From Agelas oroides (Eukaryota > Porifera > Demospongiae > Agelasida > Agelasidae): a stretch of 64,000 nt of DNA. A model generated the notes under the pieces. It saw nothing but the letters and a program-made list of their open reading frames with translations. It was not told where the DNA came from and did no database searches. Shown here piece after piece: positions 23,085 to 37,253 of the stretch. The first letter of the stretch is position 1. The number at the start of each line of letters is the position of its first letter. The DNA lies in NCBI GenBank assembly GCA_949130485.1, contig OX422187.1, positions 5,560,659 through 5,624,658 of the forward strand, written 5' to 3'. The translations under genes and the position numbers were made by a program.

Positions 23085-23130
23085 TAGCCTCGTACCCAGG
23101 CCACGTGGGAGGAGGGTTAGTACGAGGCTA
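23085..23130. mobile_element. 46-bp TAGCCTCG element with perfect 9-bp duplication
   Basis: It starts TAGCCTCGTACCCAGGCC and ends TACGAGGCTA. GTTGTGCAG occurs immediately before (23076-23084) and after (23131-23139). It is the smallest member of the family in this window and leaves almost no interior. Confidence 0.85.
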
Positions 23131-23250
23131 GTTGTGCAGCGGAAGTGGGCTGGCTCGCACGGAGGCTAACCCAAGAAAGAGAGTGGGCCCTCGGAATTTG
23201 GTAACTGTCTCCGCAGGATGGCTATTGTAGCAGTGTGGTGGCCTGGTAGT

Positions 23251-24048
23251 GTCAAAAACGACTTTCGCATGTCACATTGAATTCGGCTCCGCAATCGCTA
23301 AATTAGATATACGGCATTGCGTTATTCGTAAATATACGGTAGCGCGATCGGTCTGTGATCACCCCGTGCGGTCACCGATCGGAGTGGTGCGGTCTGTGAT
23401 CTACCTGTGAGGGTGTGGCAGGAGTTGTGTGTCGAGTGGGGGAGCACCAACACCGCTGGCACATCGATGTTCAAAATTTCACACATACATAAAGTGTGAA
23501 GTTAAAACATAAAGGGAGATGGGGATGGGGCATTTATGGCTTAGATGGATGGGGCATTTTATGGCTTAAATGGGTGGGGCATTTATGGCTTAAATGGGTG
23601 TGGCATTTATGACTTAAATGGGTGGGGCATTTATGGCTGAAATGGATGGGGTGGTTAGTTACTGTTTTTGGGAGATATGCTCAAAAAAATTCAATCACAG
23701 ACCGCACCACTCCGATCGGTGACCGCACGGGGTGATCACAGACCGCACCACTCCGATCGGTGACCGCACGGGGTGATCACAGACCGCACCACTCCGATCG
23801 GTGACCGCACGGGGTGATCACAGACCGCACCACTCCGATCGGTGACCGCACGGGGTGATCACAGACCGCACCACTCCGATCGGTAACCGCACAGGTAGAT
23901 CACAGACCGCACCACTCCGATCGGTGACCGCACGGGGTGATCACAGACCGATCGCGCTACCGTATATTTACGAATAACGCAATGCCGTATATCTAATTTA
24001 GCGATTGCGTAGCCGAATTCAATGTGACATGCGAAAGTCGTTTTTGAC
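23251..24048. mobile_element. 798-bp foldback element with satellite interior
   Basis: Arms of about 110 bp (GTCAAAAACGACTTTCGCAT and on; 23251-23361 against 23939-24048) are near-perfect complements. Between them lie about six copies of a ~25-bp repeat (TTTATGGCTTAAATGGGTGG, 23519-23660) and about six 41-bp units (23696-23945). No coding sequence. No target duplication is obvious. Confidence 0.8.
23696..23945. repeat. 41-bp tandem array
   Basis: The unit ACCACTCCGATCGGTGACCG plus CACGGGGTGATCACAGACCGC is repeated about six times, nearly identical. Internal dyads (CGATCG, TGATCA) make each unit self-complementary in part. Confidence 0.85.
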
Positions 24049-24054
24049 GCCACC

Positions 24055-25197
24055 ACATTGCAGTGATGTGTTTCATGGACACAGCTGTCTGTAGAACTAC
24101 ACACACGTGGATACGAGTCACAAATTTTCGAGGTGGTTAATTTTTCGCAGGTTAGTTTTTCGCGGATCCCACTCGACCGCTAACAATACCCGCTGTACGG
24201 TATACGTGTTTCAGCTCATAGAACGAAAGAAGACGAAACTTGAGATTCTACTGCAAGTTTGAATGCCGAAATCTGAAACTCGCAACGTATTGGATTTGGG
24301 TTTGCCGGAATTATACATGGACCTGCATTCTGTCTGTGAGAATTTACACACTCCAACTTCTCCTTTGGAATCACTTCTTGTGTTTTGACGTCCACATGGT
24401 TGCAGGGAGGTTGACATGGGTTGCAAAGATTTTGTTGGAGGAGGACAAAATCTTGGAAGTTTTACAGTTTTTTTGAGATTTTAGAGGTTTTCAGAGGTTG
24501 TAGAGGTTTTTAGGGCAGTTTTTACAGGGTTGTAGGGGTTTTGGAGGTGGTTGTGGATGTTGCATAAAACCATGCAGCTATCACTTTCCTCTCACAATGG
24601 TGAACCTCACTGAAACTTCTAAAAATGCCGTATGAAGGAGAAGGAGAAGAGGATACAGACTCTTTTTGATCGCTTCAACGCAGGTGACATCCTCAATGAA
24701 TACCTAGGAGCAATCAAGCACCTTACTGGGAATTTAGTTGATCAATGTAATGCCTTTTCATCAGACTGAGTTTTGTAAGTTAATTGATTTTGTAAGAGTT
24801 GCTTTAATTAAAGTTGATCTCATAGCAGTTGATTTCATAAAAAGTTGATCTTGTAACATGTGGGAGTTGATCTGTAGGGGTTTTGGAGGTGGTTGTGGAT
24901 GTCGTATAAAACCCCCAGCATGCAGCTATCACTTTTACAATATCCTCCCAAAACCATCGACAACCTCACTGAAACTTCTAAAAATTTATAGCTAGTTTTT
25001 ACATGCAGGTTGTGGGGGTATACAGGTTTTAAATAATGCCTACTATCACATGCACGACCAGTATAAGCTATGCGTGCATGCGTTGTGCATGCATGCGTTG
25101 ACTTGTGCATGCATACCAGTACTATCATATAGGCATAGATAATAGTATAGACCCTAGCCGATGGAGATGGTTTCCAGTGTTCCAGTAGCTCAGCAAG
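24055..25197. other. Noncoding; diverged tandem pair
   Basis: About 24543-24632 and 24887-24987 are diverged copies sharing GGAGGTGGTTGTGGATG and CCTCACTGAAACTTCTAAAAA. Frames at 24211-24476 and 24835-25200 show no motif. Confidence 0.45.
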
Positions 25198-25399
25198 CAA
25201 TGATGATTATGATGATGAGCCTCTTCTCAAGAAGCTCTGTGTGCTTCTCTGTATGCCTCAGAATGCACCAGAATCACCTCAGAACACCAAAATTTCCTGG
25301 GGGAGCATACCCCCACAGCCCCCTAGAGTGAACGACTGCAGGGTGGCCATGTTCTCTACTTCAGCTAATGCCATTGCCCCCCACCGATGGAAAACGTTA
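25198..25399 (+). repeat. Dispersed repeat (pair of 5986-6180)
   Basis: Reads DEPLLKKLCVLL, then a CCTGGGGGAGCATACCCCCA hairpin and CTACTTCAGCTAATG, as in the inverted copy at 5986-6180. It abuts, and apparently truncates, the beta-helix pseudogene. A hAT-type origin is only a guess. Confidence 0.45.
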
Positions 25400-27395
25400 T
25401 GTATGTATGGCCCTGTACCTCCACCTGTGTACTCTGCTGAATTGTTCTGGTAGAGGCTCAATCAAAGTAGATTAACTACACTACCATTCCGGGTGTAGAT
25501 CCCTCCTCTATCTCAAATGCATGATTAGCAGTTACTAAGCTGGTGCCAAGAAATCTAAAAACACTTCTTGCAGCATATATACCACCACCAGTATAGCTTG
25601 CCCTATTACAACTGAACGTGCTAGAGTGAGTAAATTCAAAGGTGCTATATTGTCAGTGTAAATCCCACCACCAAACACTGCAATGTTATGTCTGAAGTCG
25701 CTACAATTTGTGACACGCACATTACCCCAGCGTGCATGGATCCCCCCACCGGTTGTTGCTGTGTTGGACTCAAAGGTACTGTTACCAGGTAGACTAGCTG
25801 TTGCAGCATATGAATAGACAGCTCCTCCCTCAAAGCTTGCAACACACCCCTTAAAGTGATTGGATCCATTCAGTGCTAGGTTGCTGCTGTCCAACCAGAT
25901 TCCTCCTCCCATGACATGTGCTCTGTTGGCCTTAAATGTGTTCACTATTGCCACTGAAGACATTGAAACCACCAAAGTTCACTTGAAGTCCACTTGCATG
26001 GATTGCACCACCATCGTTAGTTGCTGAGCAGTTTGTAAAGCTAACAATTCCTACTAAGTTCAGAATACTGTTGGCAAGAGTACAACCCCCATCCCTCGCT
26101 GAATTACAGTGTTCCCACTGATGTCCACATGCATTGCTATTGTTCCATGTACTGATTGCCCCATCACTGATTTATCACTGAAAGTACTGTTACCACTAAT
26201 GTGCACATTGCTATGGCTCATTGCACTGACTCCTCCACCATACCTCCTAGCTAAGTTACCATTGAAAGTGCTGTTCCCTCTAATTTCCACGGTGCTACTG
26301 CCCCATAAACTGACTCCACCACCCCACGTAGCTGAATTATTTCTAAAAGTGCTGTTCCCACCAATGTCCACGGTGCTTCTGCCCAATGCACAGATTCCTC
26401 CACCCCACCTAGCTGAATTGCCACTGAACATGCTGTTTCCATTGATTGCTCCTAACCAGTGCACTAACTCCTCCACCATGCCATCTAGTAGCTGAGTTAT
26501 TACTGAAAATGCTGTTCCCACTGATATTCACAGTACTATAGTCTCGAGCACTGACTCTTCCACCACCATACCACCTAACTGAGTTACCCCTAAAAGTGAT
26601 GTTCCCACTAATGCTCACAGTGCTACTGCCCTGTGCTCTTACTCCTCCGCCATCTCTATCAGCCAAGTTAACACTAAAAGTGCTGTTCCCACTGATGTCC
26701 ACATTACTAGTTTCCAGTGTGCAGACTCCACCACCATACAAATCAGCTGAGTTGCCACTGAAAGTGGTATTCCCACTAACATCCACAATGCTACTGCCCC
26801 ATGCACAGATTCCACCACCATTTTCAGCTGAATTACCACTGAAAATGTTGTTCCCTCTCAGGGCCACTTGACTATCAACTACTCCAAGTGCACTACCAAA
26901 ACTATCCCGGAAGGTGCAGTCAGTGATCTCAGTTGTTTGCCAAGATGCAATCCATAGTAGGTTGGAAATTTATAATCATCAGAATTACTAGCCTGAGCTA
27001 CACGAGATCTGGCACAGGCGACAATAGCAATGCCATCTATTCTCACTTCAGAGATGTCCTTGAAAGTGAACCCAACATGGGAGTCACACACAACTTTAGT
27101 TGGCATCATTGCACTAGAGTTACCAAGGATTTCCAGTTGGTGAATACTTGCTATGGTCAGGTTCACATTGCAAGTGTGATTACCTGGCAAAAATTGCAGT
27201 GTGAGGTCTGATTCATTGAAATATTGCCCAAGGTCTTGTGCATGCATACTCCAAGAGGGTGTGACAGGGATGTAGGGGGCAGGATGTGTTTGATGATGTT
27301 GGTCTCACATTGAGGGTTATTCCATAGGTCATCAAGGGGAGGGCAAACTGAACCACTGTCAAGGCCAGGGTGAGTATCCCATGGTGGGGAACCAT
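25400..27395 (-). pseudogene. Pmp-like right-handed beta-helix surface protein, many frameshifts
   Basis: The ATG at 27395 opens a hydrophobic leader (MVPHHGILTLALTVVQFALP), then TSSNTSCPLHPCHTLLEYA. A 4-base TGCA duplication near 27243 breaks the frame, which resumes as QDLGQYFNESDLTLQFLPGN. From about 26935 to 25402 at least ten repeats of the form SxVDISGNSTFSGNSAxxGGGV follow, alternating FxxN and GGG motifs as in Pmp-type beta-helix repeats. Frame changes occur near 27243, 26938, 26450, 26085, 25960 and 25640. The last recognisable piece is LYQNNSAEYTGGG near 25410, where the 25198-25399 repeat begins. Extracellular adhesive repeat proteins of this type are familiar from sponge gene sets as I remember them; the product here is not expected to be made. 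Confidence 0.75.
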
Positions 27396-30035
27396 TGTGA
27401 GGAGACTGTTGAGAGAGATAGGAGAAATTGTATGACTGCATTAGTTGTTATCTCCCATGCATGCAGCTAGTTTGCATTTTTATTTTATCTATTTTTTTGT
27501 TTTGAAAGTTCATTACCTAAGGAAGCTTCGGAGAGGCATAGCTACAGCATAATTGGTAGTGTGTGAGCATACAAGATAGCAGGTACATAGCCACAATGAC
27601 TGACATGCTGACACAAATCATGTGTTAAGTGCAATTGCACCTACAGGTATATAAGCACTACATATTTGTGTGTCTAGCTACAGACACACATCCAAATTGA
27701 ATAGCAGAATCATGAGACCAGCTAGTAACATTTTGTAATTGATCACATTATTCTTTTCCTGATTCAACCTCGGAAAGTGATACACCGAATTTCAGGTCCA
27801 TTGTCAGAATGAGACTTAGACAGTATGGCCTGCACATGCGCATTTACAGAACAGTCCTCCTTTGACCTTTGAAACAAGATTCAAATTTACGATGATCTTG
27901 CGGTGTTTAATACACTCAGCAATGTCCAATCCTTCTTCGCATTCCAGATGGAAAAGTAACCTTGTGCAAGTAAGCTAAGCCAGGTCAATCAGACCGTGCA
28001 TGCGTAGTTTCATTCAGTTTCATTCCCATTGGCTGTGCCATTTTCACACTCCCACCAATTCCATGGTGGACTGTTCCATTTACAGGACATCGTGCTCTGC
28101 ATAACATCATTTACTTCAAGTGGTGGTAGCGCACAATCTGACAAAAGCAGTCAATGAGCATCCACATTACTGAGTGAATTTTGCACAGTTCAGGTAGTGG
28201 TGGACTAGGGAAACTTTGTCAGCTTTAAGAAATTTTGAGGTGTCCCCAAATTATGGGGTAATTTGTACAGGTTTATCTGTGGCAGATGTAGGATTTATTG
28301 ATTGATCATTTTGTAAAAGTGTGTATGGTGGAATAAATTAATACTCTGGATGGTGGAATAAATATCTCAGCGCGGTGTATTTTGCCTCTGCCCAATTTTG
28401 CTTTTGAGAGCTCCTAATTTACACGCATAGTGAGCAGCAAATTTTGCCATTTCATTGCATTCAAGAAGGTCTAGCTGTCATTGCTTTTCAAGCTCTCTAG
28501 CAGTACTCAAGCTACATTTAAATGTTCAATTTAATTATGCTAATTCAGAAACTGTTGTAAGGTAGGAAATAATTTTCTGTAAACAACTTTCAAATCATCT
28601 TATTTCATCATGGGAAAGTATACTTTTGCTGCCGCCTAAACATGTTTTCACAGAGTATAGTAAAGTAAATGATAGACATGCTTACTATGTTAATGCATCT
28701 GCATCTTTTCTCAGATTACAGTGCAAAATAAACTTGATACATGCTTAATAAAAGAGTCCCCCCAATAAACTGCATTGCTGCAAATATTTCAGACAGTGAA
28801 AAGTAAAATGCCACCCTATTGGAGTTTCAATTGTTACTAGTTATTACTAGTTATACTCTAGTAACAATGTACCCTGGTATAGTGACTGACCCCTTCATTT
28901 GTAAATTTGATACCATCATCTCTTATACTATGTAGCTTCATGAATCATGACATAAGGAACTGAGTGAAGCCAGGGCTTAACAGTGAGCTTCAAACACAAA
29001 GCAAGCACTCTTTCATAAATGAAAATGTCTGACACAATTTTCACAAACATAAATCTTTACAAAAGATTCACTGTTACAGTATTAAGCTGAATACTTTGAA
29101 AAGCTCCAGTATTAGAAATTTAAGTGCTGTTGTGTACCTTTTCTCATCTTGACCTAAATGTGAGCCTCCACTAGCTACTTTTGCCTACACAATGACTCTT
29201 CAAACTTGCATGCATTCAAACCACATACACAAGCATCCTTACCTAAACTACACATCTGTATGGGATTTACCGGAACTGTATTCATTCTTCCAGGGAAATT
29301 TCTATGCCTTTTTGTGCTTACATACACCCATAACTCACTCACAGATGTTAGTGTGGATAATGGATGAAAAATTATTTCATCTCTCTCTCTCTCTCTGCAC
29401 TACTACAAATACACATCTCACAGAGCTTTAACCACAATTTGAAGTTGAGGCCATGTTTGTTGTTTCCTCATGTACGTAACTATAGCCGGGGTCTAAAATT
29501 TTGGGAAGAAGCTAGTAAATCAATTTGTATATTTATAAATAAAACCACATCTGTGAGGGGCATCAGCTGCAAGTACAAAATACGTGACCTGAAACATTTT
29601 GTGGTAAACTCCCCAAGTCACAATGGTGTAAGGCAGTGTGGTAGGAGGTTAATGCCAATAAGCCCTCCCTTTTAGTTAACCTGCATTACTCAAGCTCTTG
29701 AAAGAAAGTCCTGATAGCATACAAATATAGAAACAGTAGTGATGGTGATCTCAGATATTCACATGTTTGGACATTAACTCATTTGTTAATCATTATCGTT
29801 TACCAATTGATGTGCAGTCATTCAAAAACAGCTGATATGGTGGCAGAACATAGAAGGTAGGTAAACAAAATCACTCTTGGTATTACCTCTTTTCTAAAGG
29901 CTGCTGTGCATGCACAATTTTTAGTAATGTATGTGGTTTTCTCATGAAACCCTACAGTGTCCAATATAACCACTCTCCACAACAGCAGCCATATAGGTAT
30001 ATGATTGCATATGAGAGGTAGCTACGTAGCTACAG
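27396..30035. other. Long AT-rich intergenic stretch, no feature seen
   Basis: It would include the promoter of the former beta-helix gene. Frames at 29192-29431 and 29364-29675 have no motif. I see no RNA gene or ordered repeat. Confidence 0.4.
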
Positions 30036-30502
30036 TGTCTAATGTCAAAATGTCTAATCCCAGAATGTCTAAAGTGTTGTAAAGGTAATTTCACAATAAA
30101 TTCACAACCAATGTCAATTCTGCCAGATCCACAGGATGATTGTGCCCATTTGTTTGTTGCAGTAGCTGGTCCCCATGCGTAATGATTCTTGCTGGGCAAG
30201 ATCTTTTGCAGCACCTTCAGTAGACCGTGCCGTTTCCCATTGTCCTGTTGAGCGTGAATCTGCTCCCATTCCATAAGACACTGTCCACCTTTCTGATTGG
30301 TAATAAATTCCATTTTGAGAGATTTGATTGCATGTTGCCAGCAACTCAACATAAATATGTCAAACATGACCCTGTCAGAAAATGTCAAGAACTGTCAAAC
30401 TTGACCCTGTCAGAATATGTCAACTCTGACATTCCAAAGGCTAATTGCTGTTAATTGCACAAAATGTTAGACATTCTGGGATTAGACATTTGACATTAGA
30501 CA
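30036..30502. mobile_element. 467-bp MITE with about 37-bp inverted termini
   Basis: TGTCTAATGTCAAAATGTCT at 30036 is mirrored at 30466-30502 with one base difference. The termini contain further TCTAA/TTAGA dyads, and CCCTGTCAGAA-type words repeat at 30368-30422. Minus-strand frames inside (for example NHYAWGPATATNKWAQSSCG) look gene-like but I cannot place them. Confidence 0.65.
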
Positions 30503-31265
30503 TTCTGGGAACCACCCAATTGCGTAATTCTCATGCCACCTTTTCGCTAGAATTGATGAGACTCTGTCTGCAGCGCTCGTCTTTGGCAAACACTTAGAGT
30601 GCAAACTGGAAATCGAAGCCTGAGGTTTAGTCTGGCCCGCGAGACTAGTCTGACACATAGCTATGCTACTGAAAGACATCAGTCGGTGTTGTAAAGAAGT
30701 GCCGTTGCCATGAAAAGTGCTGTAGAGGCATGGGATATGCTGTAGTGCAGCAAGCCTGTAGCGAAGTGCACACTTTACTTAAGTATCAAAGTGACTTGTA
30801 GCTCAGTGTGGCTGTGCTGTATCGGTAGTCTGCTACCAGGAAGTTGTAGCTAATAGACCTAGCTTGCTAACAGGGTACCTACCTTAGTTATTATACAAGG
30901 CTCCAGAGCTGCAAGTCAAGATGAAGTTTAGTGTGGTCACTGAAGTGTCAACATTTTTGATCATAACTCAGGTTAGCAGTGGTTTAAAAAAAATCGCATA
31001 TTCTCATTTTTAGCAAATGTAAGTACCTTCATGTCAATAGCTACTTTGGCCACTGTAAAATCCTGTGTCACCATAGGTCCCATTTTGTGATGGCAAATGT
31101 TTGGTCCTGTATAGTCTCCATGGATTACCTCTCAGGCTTAGTACTTTAACTGAAAATACTTCAATGATAACTGTATCCAGCTGTGGTGTCAAACTTCAGT
31201 AAGTCCTCTCAGGCTTGGAAAGACAGGCTAAAACATTGGACATACACATGCACTTAGGTGGCTTT
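30503..31265. other. Noncoding spacer
   Basis: It contains a short TAGTCTGGCCCGCGAGACTA palindrome near 30633, similar to the 15610 family. Otherwise nothing recognised. Confidence 0.4.
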
Positions 31266-33328
31266 TCATTCATTCATTCATTCATTATTTACTATAATTT
31301 TTTTTTCTTTCCACTTGGGGTGTAATGAAAGGAACAAAGGTATAAAACCATGAAACAAAATACTAAGGAGTTTTAGGAAGTTTCAGATTCAGAAATAACC
31401 AAGTCCACAGGGTGCAGCTCCTTCACGGGGTTGCCCCTGGATGAACGTGCTCCTCGAATACACTGAATGGCAGATCTTAACAGGGAGGAAGAGATACTGC
31501 AGCGCAGCCAGTTTAGCGTTGAGCCGTAGGATTGGACCCATTTCTCAGCTAACATTGCAGCAAGTCTTTGGTAAAAAACGGTTGCTTGTCTGCCCAATTC
31601 CTCCGGTAGCGGAGAACACTAGTGGGGTGAACGATGAGTGCTCGGTTTCTCGTATCCTTTGTTCGTACATCCTCTTCTTTTCATTCTCATGTTTACGATA
31701 GCACTTGGCGATGTCCATGTTAGAATTGGATGCAGCAAGTGGATTGAAGACTCTCACGTCCAGGTACGTCCGTTCAAATCGACCCCCCCAAAAACCATTC
31801 ACGGCTATGTCAAGTCTGGCACCATCCGATGAATTTGCAGAGGTATGACTGAGGATCTCCCCTGTCAACGGTTGGAGATCCGGCTCTGTCCTCACGTCAT
31901 GGCACACTTCTGTTAGAAGATGGGCAGTGAGGTCTCTCAGCTCGTTATGGCGGATAATTGGGAAGCCTCCTCTTGGACAAGAGAGAACATGTTGCACCGT
32001 GGAACTTGAACCATAGACACAATGAGTGGGAGTTGCAGGGGGGTGCCAGCCATAACGTAAAGAAATGGCGTCCACAAAGGCACTTTTGTGAAGGTAGAAA
32101 CCGAATTCACGTATTGGTAGTGAGGTGAGCCAGGTGGATGCACCTCGTTCACTTGCAAAATCCATGGCCTTCCTGGACGACTCTGGCAATCTTGTCTTAA
32201 GGTGGCGGTGGAAGTCTCTCGGCGGAGGTTAACGAAAACATAAACCTGGGTTACAGTCAGGACCAGTGTTACTCCTAGTTTCAGGGTTAGGGTTTGGTTT
32301 AGGGCAATCTTGCTTTGCCTAATTTTAAAAAAGGGTTTTAGTAGCTCATTAATATATTCATGACCCAAAATTGCCACTCGATGGACGCATCTACACACTC
32401 ACTGTAGGTAGCGTCCTAACCACCAATGTATCTCAAATCAGTCGCTTGGCCACTGTGGCCTTCCTGCTGCTTCTAGACACAAGCTTGCTTTCCAAGCAGG
32501 CACTACGCACTACTCACAGCTGACACTACAGCACTCTACTTTTTTTAAGTCGATCTAAGCTTATCTTCAAAGTTCCGACACCACATGAGGGGTTCCGCCA
32601 GGCCACATCTTAACTATAAACTGATTATTGGATGCCAATGCCGACAGGAAATGGGGAAAATCCCCAATTTTACGGACAGTGAACGGTTGAAGACTCCCAA
32701 AACTGACCGTGCGCTAAAATTTTAACAAGACAAAGAAGTCTATCAGCTTGGATTCCAGGTTTGTCGACCTTGAAAGTAACAGGGTTCTCCGCCACCTTAA
32801 GTTCCTTGGCCACATTTGTAGCCTTTTGCTCTCGCTGTTCTTTTATTTTTTGCTTGGCCTCAAGTTGGCCAGAAAGGCATTCGAAGGAGTAGTCACTGTT
32901 TCTTGTCAAGATGAGTTTCTTCAATGGATCAGTGACCATTCTTGAGGATTGGAATTCATTATCTGCTGACTCCGCTGGATTCCTGAGACCCAGGCCACCC
33001 AACCTTGCAGGTATGGCAAAGAGGACACGTTTGTCCTCACATGGCGGTGACCTGCCTGTAAACCTGGGTATCAATTCTAAGCTGAGTATGCTCTCTAAGC
33101 TCTCAGGTGGTGGCTGATATGAGGAATTGTTCGGGACAAGTAGGACCATTTGCTGGACAGACCATACGTTAGTGCAGCATAAGCAGCATTTGGTTGACTT
33201 TCTGCTACGTTCGAGAGTGTTCTAAGTTCGGTGGACCACTGTTCTACTTTGTTTGCGACAAACTCATCATTTGAAGTCAGGCTGGTTACGTCATCCAGCT
33301 ATTTGCATTCCGGTGGGACACGGCCTTC
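31266..33328 (-). pseudogene. Retroelement 3' half, frameshifted and split by a TTAA element
   Basis: On the minus strand from 33328: EQWSTELRTLSNVAESQPNA, then FAIPARLGGLGLRNPAESAD (33149-32801; the GGLGL-NP motif of an invertebrate reverse-transcriptase family), then after the insertion LPESSRKAMDFASERGAS, REFGFYLHKSAFVDAISLRY and a conserved C-terminal domain with DGARLDIAVNGFWGG and ERTYLDVRVFNP, possibly nuclease-like. A one-base shift near 31590 leads to the last piece ending at 31373. The tail is A-rich with (ATGA)n near 31267-31290, as in non-LTR elements. An in-frame stop near 33285 and the frameshifts show it is dead. The catalytic YxDD part is missing, cut away at 33329. Confidence 0.7.
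32197..32800. mobile_element. 604-bp TTAA element inserted in the retroelement
   Basis: Bounded by TTAAGGTGGCGG and CCGCCACCTTAA. Removing one TTAA and the element rejoins the retroelement frame exactly (AKELK to TRLPESS). It is an internally deleted relative of 12654-14469: it shares both ends but lacks the stretch holding the hAT/ZNF862-like fragment and a second stretch of about 375 bp. It has no coding capacity of its own. Confidence 0.9.
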
Positions 33329-34253
33329 CCTTTTTTTTTTTTTTTTTTTTTTTTTTCTATAATAACTTTATGCAATATGCAAAGGGTACAACAGTAGCAG
33401 TAAGCTAATAAAAGATGCACCCATATTACAAGTGAGTATTTAACTATTATAATAAAGATTAGTATTTAACTGTGACTTGAAGTGAGTGAATGTACATGTG
33501 CATTAGTAATACTATTAGGTAATGAATTCCAAAGTGAAATAGAATGTGGAACAAATGAGTACAAGAAACTGTTGGTATGCGCATACGGTTGAATAAAACT
33601 ATTACTATTTACATGTGCCCTAGTACTACGACGTACAAAAACAGGAGGGAAAACAAGGAGGTCATGTACAATTTTATACATGGTAGCAAGTTTGAGGTAC
33701 AGCCTACGATCATTTAATGTGGGTACATCAAAGTTTGACAGATTGAAGCTCATTGTAGCTCAAGTCCCATTGCTTGGCACATATTCTCAGTCCAAATTTT
33801 CGCACCCTCTCAAGTTGGTTTATGTCTTTTTGAAGATGTGGATCCCAAACCTGACTCCCATACTCAAGATGGGGCCTTACCAGTGACAGATATAGTTGCA
33901 GAAGGGCATGCGGCTCGGTGTCATGGGAGAATCTCCGGTAGAGTAAGCCTAAAATTTTTCTAGCTTTGCTGCATATTGAGTCAATATGATGTGACCATGA
34001 AAGGTCAGAGGAGATGAGTAGCCCAAGGTATTTGTAGGAATCCACCATATCAAGAGGTGTACCATTAATTAGTATTGCAGGGGGGTGGATTGGTCTTGGT
34101 CTCTTGCGTGAAATCAGCATATATTTGCATTTGGTGGTGTTGAAGCAAAGATGGTTCTCGTTCACCCAGTTGTTGACTGCATCAACATCATTTTGAAAAT
34201 CCTCAGGGCTGCTAATTCTTCTGTATAGTAACATGTCATCAGCATAGAGCACT
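33329..34253 (-). mobile_element. 5'-truncated LINE with poly(A) tail
   Basis: The T-run at 33329-33356 is the minus-strand poly(A) tail. The frame 34252-33728 begins with the polymerase motif YADDMLLY, followed by VNNWVNENHLCFNTTKCKYM and SYKYLGLLISSDLSWSHHID, the thumb/C-terminal pattern of Jockey/CR1/L2-group LINEs. After a shift near 33740 the frame resumes as NDRRLYLKLATMYKIVHDLL and HSISLWNSLPNSIT. Only the last ~270 residues of a usual 900-1000-residue protein remain. It interrupts the neighbouring retroelement. Confidence 0.8.
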
Positions 34254-34300
34254 AGTTTGCGGAAGTGGGTCGGGCCTGCGAGACATGCATACCGCCGAAG

Positions 34301-34399
34301 TAGCCTCGAACCCAGGCTTTCCGTTCCGGATTCTGTCTCGCAGCTTTGGAGAAAAGCTGCGAGACAGAATCCGGAACGGAAAGCCTGGGTTCGAGGCTA
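34301..34399. mobile_element. 99-bp near-perfect palindrome with 9-bp duplication
   Basis: It runs TAGCCTCGAACCCAGGCTTT to AAAGCCTGGGTTCGAGGCTA, nearly self-complementary throughout with its centre near 34350. CCGCCGAAG flanks both sides (34292-34300, 34400-34408). It is inserted in the remnant of a GTCTCGCAGGCC-type element. Confidence 0.9.
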
Positions 34400-34408
34400 C
34401 CGCCGAAG

Positions 34409-37253
<2,845 letters not shown>

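Noticed and set aside
23696..23945. Possible CRISPR-like array
   Set aside because: The 41-bp units are directly adjacent and nearly identical with no unique spacers, no cas genes, and a eukaryotic context.
32221..32345. Telomere-like words (GGGTTAGGGTTTGGTTTAGGG)
   Set aside because: Present in both TTAA elements at the same position, so part of the element rather than an interstitial telomere.
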